DNA of 64,000 nucleotides from contig WHVA01000346.1 of assembly GCA_015179125.1 (NCBI GenBank), positions 60,985-124,984 on the forward strand, read 5' to 3'. This document shows positions 1 through 10,083 of this stretch, piece by piece. Positions within the stretch are counted from its first letter, which is position 1; every line of letters starts with the position of its first letter. The DNA comes from Gautieria morchelliformis. Taxonomy: Eukaryota; Basidiomycota; Agaricomycetes; Gomphales; Gomphaceae. The notes under the pieces were generated by a model that worked only from the letters and a program-made list of their open reading frames with translations, did not search any database and was not told the DNA's origin. Made by a program: the position numbers and the translations under genes.

Positions 1-455
1 GACATGTTTGGCAGGTATGTCATCTTCAGAGTCGGATGGGTTTACCTTGTCGATGTTGCGTGTGAGGGGCACGGATGGCGTGGTGGATTTAGGCATATCA
101 GAGGGGAGGTTATCACTTATGGGTGTGTTAGCTTTTGTCTCGATAATGTGCCAATTCTCCCCCTCAAGGCGAGAAGCTGATGCATTGTTGAAATAGACAT
201 TATGTTCCACAGTGACAGTTTTCTTGTCAGGCCAATAGATTCGGGAGCCTTTGTTCCGTTGATGGATGCCCAACCAGTGCCCTTTGAGGACACATCCTCC
301 AAGCTTGTCACCTGTTTCGGTACATACCTATACCTTCTCACCCCATTCACGTACTTGCCTCAAGTTAGGTTTGTCACCGAAAACTGCCTCAAAAGGTGTT
401 TTTTCTTTGATGGCTTTAGTGGAAGTATGGTTCATCAGCCAGACTACATGTCGTG
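1..455 (-). pseudogene. Ty1/copia integrase fragment, runs off the left edge
   Basis: Read on the minus strand from about 455 down to 1, the sequence encodes a polypeptide typical of the C-terminal side of a Ty1/copia integrase: RHVVWLMNHTSTKAI, then TPFEAVFGDKPNLRQVREWG, then KGHWLGIHQRNKGSRIYWP and TVTVEHNVYFNN. This is the stretch after the last catalytic acid, where copia polyproteins carry the 'rhAvwlkNrtstkAl... tPyE' and 'GY...G.rvw' signatures. There is one in-frame TAG near position 140-145 of the reading frame, so it is not intact. The catalytic core would lie at higher coordinates, but a 1.05 kb repeat begins at 456 and interrupts it. The protein continues beyond base 1. Family assignment is from motif recognition; the relic nature is seen directly. 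Confidence 0.72.
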
Positions 456-1506
456 TGTCAAGATTGGTTTTTAGGCGTTAATATCGTGTATTAGTGAACA
501 CAGTGAATGTCCGAATAACTTGTGCAAATAGGGTGAACCAATAAATGTTCAGAAGATAAGAGGGCTGCCCGATCGGGCTAGCCCTATCTACAGTCATAGC
601 GAAAATAGCCTGTGGCACTTGACAATGTAATGTGCAAGGTGTCATGGAAAGGTTATTTAAGTAGCAACAATCTTTTCGCCAGCGAAGGCGCTCCTTCGGA
701 GCCCTTCGCCGACAGCACAGAAAATAGTTCGAAGGCTAAGGTAACGAAGATGAAGTATGAAAACTCACCAGTGATGCCTAAGTCTTCCTCTGGTTGAAGA
801 TATAAATCTACAGGAGAAGGCTCAAGATGATAGTCACAGCAAGGTCAAGTTTTGCACAAGATGGACATATGATAATTAAACTGGGGAATATACATGCAAA
901 TGTAAACTATTTATATCGAATGCTCGTATGGGAACAGTGAATAGGGAAGAGGCCGTCATGAGTCAGGGTTGGATAGGGGTGCGCAGTCATGACACAAATA
1001 GATGAAATAAACATACAATAGAATGGAAGAGGAGTGCGAACATGAAACGATGGAGAGGAAAGAGGGCGAAGGCACCTATGTACAAAAACACGCCTTGGGA
1101 CCTGCATGTACGCCACCCTGCATGGACTCTTCGTCTGCTGGGTTGATCCCACACAACCTATGGGTAGGACGTGCCGCAAATGCATCCCGGCCATATGAAC
1201 ACCTAAAGGGGTTGCATTAGGAAGATGATGGGGCCAGTGATGGACCATCACACCGGGTAGAGGATGTCGATCGCGTTTGATGGCGTGCCTGCTGGCGGAT
1301 GATGTGAGCAGTGAATGGTTGTTCGGCGAATGTGGCGAAGGGCGAACGGAGAGGACATAGAGGAGGCATTGTTGAAGGGAGGGGCGAAGCCGAGCGAACA
1401 CGGAGGAGGAGTTGTAAAAAGGGGAAACAGGGATGGTTGGGTGCAGGAAATACATGAGTCGTGACAATCTGACCATAGGAACATCGAAAAGGGGTTGAGC
1501 GGAGGA
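456..1506. repeat. ~1.05 kb dispersed repeat, copy 1
   Basis: The block starts TGTCAAGATTGG and is collinear with 29889-~30990, with many point changes and small indels. Shared landmarks include the first ~70 bases, a hairpin (682-709 here), the stretch around 740-790, and the GCGAAGCCGAGCGAACA motif near 1385. It interrupts a copia integrase on its left and is cut by the gypsy A LTR at 1507. A TG start and a length near 1 kb would fit a long LTR, but no matching end or target duplication could be fixed, so the class is unknown. I see no convincing protein in it. Confidence 0.7.
682..709. other. Hairpin conserved in both copies of the 1.05 kb repeat
   Basis: Arms GCGAAGG..GCTCC and GGAGC..CCTTCGC pair with one bulged base around a TTC loop. 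The same hairpin recurs in the second repeat copy near 30135-30162 although the surrounding sequence has diverged. Confidence 0.6.
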
Positions 1507-2646
1507 TGTCAGGGGACACCCTGTTCTCCATTTCCAGTTCCGACACCACACCCAGTTCCGACTCCATTTCCGACTCCGCTTCCGGTTCCGATCCGATCTC
1601 CGCCTCCGCTTTTGGAAATGATTCCGCTTCTGGGAGAACTTCCACCAGTTCTGTTCACCTTGCCAGTTCCACTCCAATTTCCGACTTCCACTCTCGGAAC
1701 AGTGTCGGAAATCAAGCAACTCGCATAATAGGTGGCATCAAGGGTTGATCAAGGGTCAGGGAGGTCAGGGGGATGCAGGGCTGATGGCGGGTGCCAAGTG
1801 TTGTCCCTGGCTGCGCAGCGTAGTATAATATGGGCTCGCTGACATTGGAGGATGGTTGTAACTGTCATATATATGTATATATAGCTTAGCTCATCTATAT
1901 TTCATAAAATATATCAAAATTGAGGCAGTTGCCAGCACCTGTAAGGCATGCTTAATCCTAGCCCCAAAGGTCTTTCTCACAGTCTGCTGCTCCCCCAGGA
2001 AAAGGTGTATACCCCATTGTCTAAACATCAATAGTTACATATCTTTGTACTAATACATGCATATTATTTTAAACATACCTTCTAATCAGATCTCCAACCA
2101 TATATAATAATATAGTACAGGTATTGTCCATACTTGCTTCTATATTCTATGATTGTACATCTAACATGTTTCATATATACTTCTAACGTGTACTCATATG
2201 GTCCATACTTGCCTCTACATTCTATCATCATACATGTAACAAGCGTCATATATACTTTTAATATATAGTCATCCACATCCTCTCTGAAATTGCTCTGTTA
2301 TCTGAATACACACCATGCTTTAGCACATACAACCATATTTTTAAAATATCAGAACATTCAAAAAAATTTAGGATATCCACAATATACAAGTTGCTCAAAA
2401 TGATAGACTATGAATTTGGTCAGGATTGATATTTTAAAAGATATCTAATATATCCTAGAAGAATGTACATTGTTGTCAATGTGAACATGCTCCATTGGGG
2501 GTCCTTAGACTTTTCTCTTTGGATTTCCTCTTGTCAGGTGAGAATCCCCTCTCTTGTATACTCTATTCATTTATACATACTTTGGATTTCCCCTTGTCAG
2601 TTGTGTGGTAGTGTGATCTCCACAACCAGCCAGGGTTGCCCTTACA
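1507..2646 (+). repeat. 5' LTR of gypsy A, interrupted by a 644 bp insertion
   Basis: It matches the 493 bp 3' LTR at 7922-8414 over 1507-1848 and 2499-2646. The left part has degenerate (TTCCGA)-like hexamers around 1535-1610. The end GGTTGCCCTTACA corresponds to GGTTGCACTTACA at the 3' LTR. Confidence 0.9.
1849..2492. mobile_element. 644 bp AT-rich insertion of unknown family inside the 5' LTR
   Basis: The LTR sequence CATTGG occurs at 1843-1848 and again at 2493-2498. In the intact 3' LTR it occurs once, so this is a clean insertion with a 6 bp target duplication. The insert has no coding potential, no obvious terminal inverted repeat, and no TG...CA ends. It contains a ~75 bp imperfect tandem duplication (about 2125-2198 and 2199-2274, both starting near CCATACTTGC). 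Class not recognised. Confidence 0.75.
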
Positions 2647-2758
2647 TCAGAAAAGTCTCTCCTCTAGAGGACCGGCGGTCATACTGCACGTTGCATTCGC
2701 CATAGGTGTGTTTGGAATCAGAGACAGCGACTCGGAGATCGCAACCTCTTCCGCGCAC

Positions 2759-4006
2759 ATGGTATACGACAGCCCCTCTTCTTACGTCGAGCTCCCAACC
2801 CTGGAAATCCCATCCCATATTTCCCCTTCTGACATGGATCCGGATGATCGTCTTTGGAATATGGAGGAGGAACTGACGTGGAACCGGATGAAGACCGACG
2901 CGATTGAAACAGCCTTACAAACAATTTTGGCTAAGTTAGATATTCCACAAAGTGGTGGAAATGCAATGCTGGATGAGCCGGATTTCGGAAAAGTGGAACT
3001 AGCAGAAGAGAGGATGTCCGTGAAGTTGGCAAAGGTCAAACCTGCAACTCCGGCGGACTTTGACAGAGATCGGGAGAAGGGACGCGCATTCTTCAACACA
3101 TGCAGCATCTACTTCGCAATTGTCGGAGACCTCTTTCCTAACGACCAGGCTCGGATTCACTAGGCATTGTCCTTTTTCAAGTCGGACTGGGCAGCCCGTT
3201 TTGCAAACAAGGTGATCCAACATGAAGCAAAGGGCAAGGGGAACTACTTCCGGGACTGGGACGCCTTTGAGAAAACATTTTCAGACCAGTTCTGCCCAAA
3301 AAATGAGCAGCTCACAGCCCTTATGAAGCTCGAGGGGACCAGCTGGTACCAGGCCAAGGATCCAGTCGATGACTACATTGACCGCTTCCAGGAGCTCATC
3401 GACCTTGCGGAGTATGACGACGACAAGACGATCGTCATCAAATTCCAACAAGGACTTGATCAGACACTCCAGAACCAAGTTGCGCTGCTTGGGGATGGAG
3501 CTCCGGATTTCGATGACCCGGAAGGGTGGTACCAAGCTGCGTGGAGGGTGTTCTGAAACAGGGAAGCAAACGAGGCCTTTGTGGAGACAAACCGGAACAT
3601 GACACGCAGTTCCGCTCGTCCTACTCCACCCGTGCCAAAACCTGGAAGTGCATTCATTCCCACATGGAAAATATTTCCGATGGTTGTTCGGCCTGCTCCT
3701 ATTAGGAACCCTAGCCCCCCTCCCTCGAAGAGTGGCCCTGCCCCGATGGATGTTGACCGCATGCGTGGAAAAGGCCACGGAACCATCACCTGCTTCCGAT
3801 GCCGACAACCAGGCTACTAGCCCGCGAGTGCCCCCAAGCCTTTGACATCCGGCTTATGACCACAGAGGAGAAACTTGAGCTCCTTCCAGAGTTCCTCGCA
3901 CTCGCAGACATAAGCGGAGTGCCCCCCGCGGAAGGAATTTCCGACAATGCGGAACATGGTGCATCGGAAGTGGAAGATGCATCGGATTTTGTGACGCGCA
4001 GCGGGT
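2759..4006 (+). pseudogene. gypsy A gag (capsid/nucleocapsid), broken
   Basis: The first ATG in the good frame is at 2759. The protein has an acidic N-terminus, a Ty3-type capsid region (NYFRDWDAFEKTFSDQF at about 3240, then a DYIDRFQELIDLAEYDD helix) and a C-terminal CCHC knuckle beginning CFRCRQPG at about 3793. Gag packages the RNA and builds the particle. Breaks: TAG at 3161 where the frame expects Gln, TGA at 3554 where it expects Arg, and a frameshift inside the zinc knuckle near 3815, so the HLARECP half of the knuckle continues in another frame. It is followed directly by the protease region. Confidence 0.85.
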
Positions 4007-4799
4007 GAGATGTGTGCCCCTGCTGCCTGTACATAACCTGTTTGCCTGTCTTGAAGTAGAGAATGAAAAGCCCCCACACCCCTCACTTCGTACAGACCCA
4101 CCAGATAAAGTCACACAAAAACCAAATCCGACACCCCATCCATCCCGCATCCGCCCTTGGGAGAGATGCCTCCTGAAGCGCTATGTTGTTGCTGCCACCC
4201 CTGGCCCCAAATCACTAGTCATTAAGGTGGAGATCCAGACGACGGATATGGCGGAAGTCAAATCCGGACCCGCCCTTGTCGATTGCGGGGCCACTGGTCA
4301 GTTTATAGACCGGGACTATGTGGAACGGAAGCAACTGACCACGCGGAAGTTGCAACGTGCAATCCCGGTGTTCAATGTGGACAGAAGCCCCAATGAGGCA
4401 GGGTCCATCACGGAGATAGTAGACACAATTCTCCGCTATGATGGGCACTCAGAACGTACTTCCTTTGCAGTCACCAGCCTGGGGAAGCAAGACATCATCC
4501 TCGGATTTACCTGGCTGCAGGAGCACAACCCAGAGATCAATTGGCAGACTCGGAAGGTACTGATGAGTTGATGTCCAGCCAAGTGTCACATGTGCCGGTC
4601 GGAAGTGCGGAAGGAGCACCAGGAGCAGCGGAAGACTGAACGGCTCATACAGACATGTCGTTCTGGCCCCCATCCACTGCTTGCAGAAGAAGACTCGGAA
4701 GCGGAATTTGCACCGGGTCCCACTTCCGATTCCGATTCCGATTCCGACTCCGATGTCATCTGACTCGGCCCAGAAGACACTCTGGCGGAAGGGGAGCGC
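4005..4799 (+). pseudogene. gypsy A retropepsin-like protease and linker
   Basis: The frame encodes an aspartic protease with active-site ALVDCGATGQFID at about 4273-4310 and the C-terminal flap/hydrophobic motif IILGFTWLQEHNPEINW at about 4495-4545. This enzyme cleaves Gag-Pol in the particle. Two TGA stops (4569 and 4761) break an otherwise continuous frame running into reverse transcriptase; each fits CGA (Arg) changed to TGA. Between them the linker contains a short Ser-Asp repeat encoded by TTCCGA hexamers (about 4723-4755), the same hexamer found in the LTRs. Confidence 0.82.
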
Positions 4800-6603
4800 T
4801 TGCTGTACATAAACCTTCCACCAGAAGCGGGACACATCCGCGCCACTGGAAATATTTCGCAATGCCTTGCTGAAGCCTCCAAGAAGCATGATAGAGTGGA
4901 GGCGGAAATTCCGGAGTACCTGCGGGAGTTCGAGGACGTCTTTGCCAAGGAGTCGTTTGATGCCCTGCCTCCACGGAAGCTGTGGGACCATGCCATTGAG
5001 TTGGAGCCTGGGTCAAAGCCCACCAACTGCAAAGTCTACCCGCTGTCACCCAAGGAGCAGGTAGAGCTCGATACATTCCTTGCGGAAAACCTTCGTACAG
5101 GGAGGTTCCGCCCCTCCAAGTCACCCATGGCATCTCCGGTGTTCTTCATCAAGAAGAAGGACAGCTCGCTCAGACTTGTGCAGGATTACCGGGCCTTGAA
5201 TGCAATCACGATCAAGAACCGGTACCCCATTCCACTCATTTCTGAACTAATCACACAACTCCGCAGGGCAAGGTACTTCACTAAGCTGGATGTCCGCTGG
5301 GGGTTCAATAATGTTCGGCTCCGGGAGGGAGACGAGTGGAAGGCCACATTCCGCACCAAACGAGGACTCTTTGAGCCACAGGTCATGTTCTTTGGCCTCA
5401 CCAACAGTCCCGCCACATTCCAGACAATGATAAATGACATCTTCCATGACATGATAGCAGAAGGGGTTGTCTGTGTCTACCTCGATGACATCCTCATCTT
5501 CACAAAAACAATGTCGGAACATCGGGAAGTCGTGTGGAGAGTGCTGGAACGGCTCTGGGAATACAACCTGTGTCTCAAGCCGGAAAAGTGTGAATTTGAG
5601 CGGACGCGGATAGAGTATCTTGGGGTGATTGTGTCTGAAGGAAAGGTGGAAATGGACCCAGTCAAAGTTTCCGGTGTATCGGATTGGCCTGTGCCGTGGA
5701 ACAAGAAAGAGGTCCAGTCCTTCATTGGGTTTGTCAATTTCTACCGGTGGTTCATCAAGGACTTCTTCTGCCATGCTCGTGCCCTCTTCGACCTCACCAA
5801 GAAGGAGGTTTGATGGCAGTGGGGAGAGCCGGAACAGGCCTCCTTTGACAAACTCAAAGAGCTGATCACTTCCGCCCCGGTCCTGATCTTTCCCGATGAC
5901 TCTCGCCCTTATTGAGTCGAGGCGGATTCTTCCGACACAGCTACCGGAGCGGGCTTGTCACAACAGTCATCGGAAGATGATGGGGGATGGCATCTGATTG
6001 CCTTCTTCTCTAAAAGTCTTAGTCCGGTTGAGCGGAACTATGAGATCCACGACAAGGAGATGCTGGCAATCATCCGAGCGCTGGAGGAGTGGCGACACTT
6101 CCTCGAGGGTGCTCTATGCCCGTTTGAGATCTGGACAGACCACAAGAACCTCGAGTATCTCCACACATCTAAGAAGTTGAACCAACGACAAGCACGGTGG
6201 TCCCTACACCTGTCCCAGTTTGACTTCATGCTCCACCACTGCCCCGGCCGCACCATGGGCAAGCCCGATGCCCTATCCTGCCATGCAGATCATGAAAGCG
6301 GAAGGGGAGACAACACGGATATGACCCTGCTCCGCCCAAGTCTCTTTGCAATCTGTGCCCTAGAGGGAGTGACTGCAGTTGGGGCGGAAGCGGAAATGCT
6401 CCGGGACATCCGGAGGCAGTACCGGAATGGAGAGAAGGAGGAGTCGGTGGTGAAGGTGGTGGAGGAACTTCGGAAAGGGCACTCACGGTCTGTACGGGCA
6501 GCGGAATGGTTGGAACGTGATGGACTGCTCCACTTCAGAGGAAAGGTCTATGTTCCCGGTGGGGCGGACCTCCGCCGCCACATCGTGTCCCAGCACCATG
6601 ACA
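4800..6603 (+). pseudogene. gypsy A reverse transcriptase and RNase H
   Basis: The RT palm is recognised by SPVFFIKKKDSSLRLVQDYR, the TKLDVRWGFNNVR strand, FGLTNSPATFQ and the catalytic YLDDI at about 5480. RNase H follows with ADSSDTATGAGLSQ, FFSKSLSPVERNYEIHDKE, IWTDHKNLEY and a PDALS C-terminus near 6270. Together they copy the element RNA into DNA. Frame-stops TGA at 5811 and 5913 lie where Arg (CGA) is expected. Otherwise the frame is the one used by the protease, so PR-RT-RNH was a single polyprotein. RT catalytic Asp residues are present; inactivation is by stops. Confidence 0.92.
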
Positions 6604-7918
6604 CATGGGTCGCTGGGCATGCTGGCAGGTGACGCTGGAGTTAGTGGCTCGGAATTACTCATGGCCTCAGATGTCCCGCTACATTGGACAGTACGTGAAG
6701 ACATGTGACCTTTGTCTCCGAACCAAAGCGCAACGACATCCACCCATCAGGGAACTTGTTCTGCTCCCAATTCCCAAATCCCGCTGGGACACCATCAGTG
6801 TCGACTTCATCGTTGAACTCCCAGAGTCTCATGGCTATGACGCGATCATGAACGTTGTGGATGCAGTAAGCAAGGTATCCCACTTCATTCCGACGCACAC
6901 GACGATCACAGCCCTCGGAGCGGCCCGCCTGTTCCTTGCACATGTCTGGAAGTTGCATGGGCTCCCGAAGCAAGTTGTTTCTGACCGAGGTCCGCAGTTT
7001 GTCATGGAACTGACTCGGGAGCTCCACCGCCTGCTCGGCATAAAGCTGGCTACCACCACCGCGTACCATCCACAGGGTGACGGACAGACGGAACAGGTCA
7101 ATCAGGAGTTGGAACAATATCTCCGCCTCTTTGTCAATGAGAGGCAGGATGACTGGGATGAGTTACTCCCACTGGCGGAATTCCAATACAACAACCATGT
7201 ACATTCCGCCACACAACAGACTCCCTTCATGCTTGACTCCGGACGACACCCGCGGATGGGCTTCGAACCACGCCAGGCTGAGTCCTGACTCGAGACTGTC
7301 AATGAGTTCCGAGACCGCATGGACTCCACCCTTTCGGAAGCCAAGTCGGCCCTTGTGAAGGTCAAGGATGACATGGCAAGGTACTACAACCAATGCCGGG
7401 TTCCTGCCCTGGAGTACCAAGTTGGAGACAAGGTGTATCTAGATGCAAGTGACATCCGCACCACACACCCTTCGCAGAAGCTTGCCCACCGCTACCTTGG
7501 GCCCTTCACAGTGATGCGGAGGGTTGGACGGAATGCATACCACCTCCGACTTCCGATGTCCATGTCCTACCTCCACCCCGTCTTCAACATGGTGAAGTTA
7601 CTCCCTATGCTTGAGGACCCAATTCCAGGTCGGAAGGCTCGTCCACCTCCTCCGCTGGAAATTGTAGATGGGGAAGAGCACTATGTGGTGGAACGGATCC
7701 TGGACAGCCGGTTTGTGTGAGGACGACTCCAATTCCTCGTGAAATGGGAAGGGTATGGGTATGAGGAGAATCCGTGGGTCCCGGAGCAAGATGTTTCTGC
7801 TCCAGACAAACTCCGTGAGTTCTATAGGACACACCCCGGTGCCCCTTGCCGAATCCACTCGCTGGCATTTCAATCCCTCGTGTCCCATGCTTCGAGGATG
7901 CAGCACGCTAGAGGGGGG
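6604..7918 (+). pseudogene. gypsy A integrase with C-terminal chromodomain
   Basis: An H2C2 zinc-binding region (HHD..AGHAGR, CDLCLRTK) is followed by the DDE core: SVDFIVELP, VSDRGPQF and NQELEQYLRLF. A GPF-type linker follows, then a chromodomain (RGRLQFLVKWEGYGYEENPWVPE, about 7720-7790), which in chromoviruses directs insertion to modified histones. Comparison with the minus-strand copy at 43.8 kb shows a 4 bp deletion near 6630 (GCAGGTGACG here, GCAGGTGGAAGACG there) that shifts the frame. TGA at 7286 and 7718 interrupt the core-linker junction and the chromodomain. The frame ends ten bases before the polypurine tract. Confidence 0.92.
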
Positions 7919-7921
7919 TGA
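7909..7921 (+). promoter_or_regulatory. Polypurine tract of gypsy A
   Basis: The run TAGAGGGGGGTGA sits immediately 5' of the 3' LTR. This is the usual position and composition of the RNase H-resistant primer for plus-strand DNA synthesis. Confidence 0.8.
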
Positions 7922-8414
7922 TGTCAGGGGACACCCTGTTTTCCATTTCCAGTTCCAACATAACACCCAGTTCCTACTCCATTTCCGACTCCGCTTCCTG
8001 TTCCGATTCCATCTCCGCCTCCGCTTTCGGAAATGATTCCGCTTCTGGGAGAACTTCCACCAGTTCTGTTCACCTTGCCAGTTCCACTCCAATTTCCGAC
8101 TTCCACTCTCGGAACAGTGTCGGAAATCAAGCGACTCGCGTAATAGGTGGCATCAAGGGTCGATCAAGGGTCAGGGAGGTGAGGGGGATGCAGGGTTGAT
8201 GGCGGGTGCCAAGTGTTGTCCCTGGCTGCGCAGCGTAGTATAATACGGGCTCGCTGACATTGGGGGTCCTTTGACTTGTCTCTTTGGATTTCCCCTTGTC
8301 AGGTGAGAATACCCTCCTCTCTTGTATACTCTGTTCATTTATACATACTTTGGATTTCCCCTTGTCAGTTGTGCGGTAGTGTGATCTCCACAACCAGTCA
8401 GGGTTGCACTTACA
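7922..8414 (+). repeat. 3' LTR of gypsy A (493 bp)
   Basis: Starts TGTCAGGGG, ends GCACTTACA; uninterrupted. It carries the degenerate TTCCGA hexamer block (about 7965-8030) and two copies of TTGGATTTCCCCTTGTCAG (near 8286 and 8350). Confidence 0.92.
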
Positions 8415-9771
8415 AAGACAGTACCTCGACAGATACGGGTACCTCGCAAAAGATGTCCCCATATCGACGGAGCAACTCAGTTACGCTCTGCTCTCATTAA
8501 CACACAACGCAAGTGGAAAGACTCTACAGGAAGGCGTGAGAGCGGTGGCAATACTCATGATAGAGGATGCGGCAAAGGCAGTGGGGACGGTGGTGAGGCA
8601 GCATGTTAAGTGGAGCCTCGAGGCGATCCTCAGCAAGGTGGAGACGGCGATAGATGATGCAAAGGCCGGGACAGAAATCGCAAAAGAGACAGCAGGGGAT
8701 GCGAGCAACCTGGTGGAGCACTTGAACATCATGGGCAGGTTGAGGGAGCAGGAAGTAGGAAGCGGACAAGGAAATGCGTCCTACGCGGCCACGCTCAAGG
8801 GTAATGTACCACTATCACATCCCAATAACTTAGTGAAGGCAAAGGCAAGAGCGAAGCAGATACTGATAGACTCAGACACGCAAGGGGAACAGGGCACACT
8901 TGGTGACCTAACGGAGCGGAAGCTAGTAGCTAAGGTGAACGAGGCTGTCGGCAACCTAGAAGGGGACCACGACTCGGTCGACATAGTTTTTATCGGGGCC
9001 AAGAAGCTGGTGAACGGAGGGATTGTGTTTGACCTGGACACGGAAGAAGCAGCGAAGTGGATCCAACAAAACAAGGAGAGCTTCCTCAGCAAGTTCAGCA
9101 GTACGGCCACAATAAAAGACAGGGCTCTGTCCGTGATAGTGGAATACATACTGCTGGGACATGCACCCGATGCACTCACAGAAATGAGACAGATAGAGCG
9201 AGACTTGAAATTACCCATCGGGTCCCTGCTGTCGACGCGATGGATAAAGCCCATACACAGGAGGGCACCGGGGCAAATGTCTGCTCACATCATTGCAAAA
9301 TTCGCCACCACCGAGGCCGTGAACCAAGGCATTAGGGATGGACTGATCATTGCCGGCAAGAGGATGTGGGCCAGGAGAATGAAGAGAGAGCCACGCTGCT
9401 GCTTGAAGTGCCAGAGATATAACGCGTGGCACATTGCGGCAGAGTGCAACGGTCATGATACGTGCGGTACCTGCGGGATGGAGCATAGGATGGCAGAGTG
9501 TGAAGAGAGTGACCCACAAAAGTACAAGTGCATGAACTGCGACGTGCGCGGGCACGCCTCATGGGACAGAACATGCCCGGTCTTCAGGGCGGCATGCATA
9601 GCGGCAGAGAGGAGCGATCCTGAGCACACGTACAAGTTCTCCCTGAATGAAAGCCCATGGACGTGGGAGCAGCAAGGAACAGCAGAGAGGGTGGAAGATC
9701 GAAATACTCCAGAGGGTCAGCGCCAGAGAGGGCAGGAGAGAGGAAGCAGAGGAGACGAGAGTTCGCGTTGA
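8415..9771 (+). pseudogene. LINE A ORF1 (Gag-like RNA-binding protein), 5' end missing
   Basis: This is the longest undisturbed LINE frame, about 450 codons, open from the LTR junction to TGA at 9769. The N-terminal half is helical and charged. The C-terminal half has a nucleocapsid-type zinc array: CLKCQRYNAWHIAAEC, then CGTCGMEHRMAEC and CMNCDVRGHASWDRTC (about 9398-9580). It would bind element RNA in the retrotransposition RNP. After 9771 another frame continues to about 10093 with a charged tail ending GIDLTEDDRGQ, suggesting a frameshift near 9740-9771. No initiator ATG can be assigned because the start was lost at the gypsy junction. Confidence 0.8.
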
Positions 9772-10083
9772 ACGGCAAGAGGACCAGGAACGGCGAGAGG
9801 TCTCACAGCCTAGAGAGGATGGCCCTCAGGACAGAGGGCAGTCGGAACACAGAGGAGGCACGCTGGGAGACAGGAGAAGAGAAAAACCCCATGTGGGACA
9901 CAGAGACCCAGGGTGGCAAAGGCGGGAAACTGGAGGTGGTAGACAGAGCCGACTAGATGATTATGGAATTGGGAGCAGCCGCGAGCGGACACAAGGGAGA
10001 GACGCAAATGCAGATGGCATCGACCTCACCGAGGATGACCGGGGACAGCCGACACATCACAAAACTAAGGGTCAGACAACAGA

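Larger units (their letters stand above)
1507..8414 (+). mobile_element. Ty3/gypsy retrotransposon A (chromovirus type), full-length but inactivated
   Basis: Two LTRs (1507-2646 and 7922-8414) start TGTCAGGGGACACC and end CTTACA. They bracket gag, retropepsin, reverse transcriptase, RNase H, integrase and a C-terminal chromodomain, in the Ty3/gypsy order. A polypurine tract directly precedes the 3' LTR. The coding frame carries at least seven TGA and one TAG stops plus frameshifts, so the copy is dead. The flanks do not match: GGAGGA lies before the 5' LTR and AAGACA after the 3' LTR, so no target duplication is visible. A second, truncated copy lies on the minus strand at 41979-43836. No clear tRNA primer-binding site was recognised after the 5' LTR. 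Confidence 0.93.

Noticed and set aside
907..1719. 270-codon minus-strand open frame
   Set aside because: It crosses the junction of the 1.05 kb repeat and the gypsy A LTR. The Arg/Ser/Trp-rich protein comes from TTCCG repeats, and there are competing frames on both strands.
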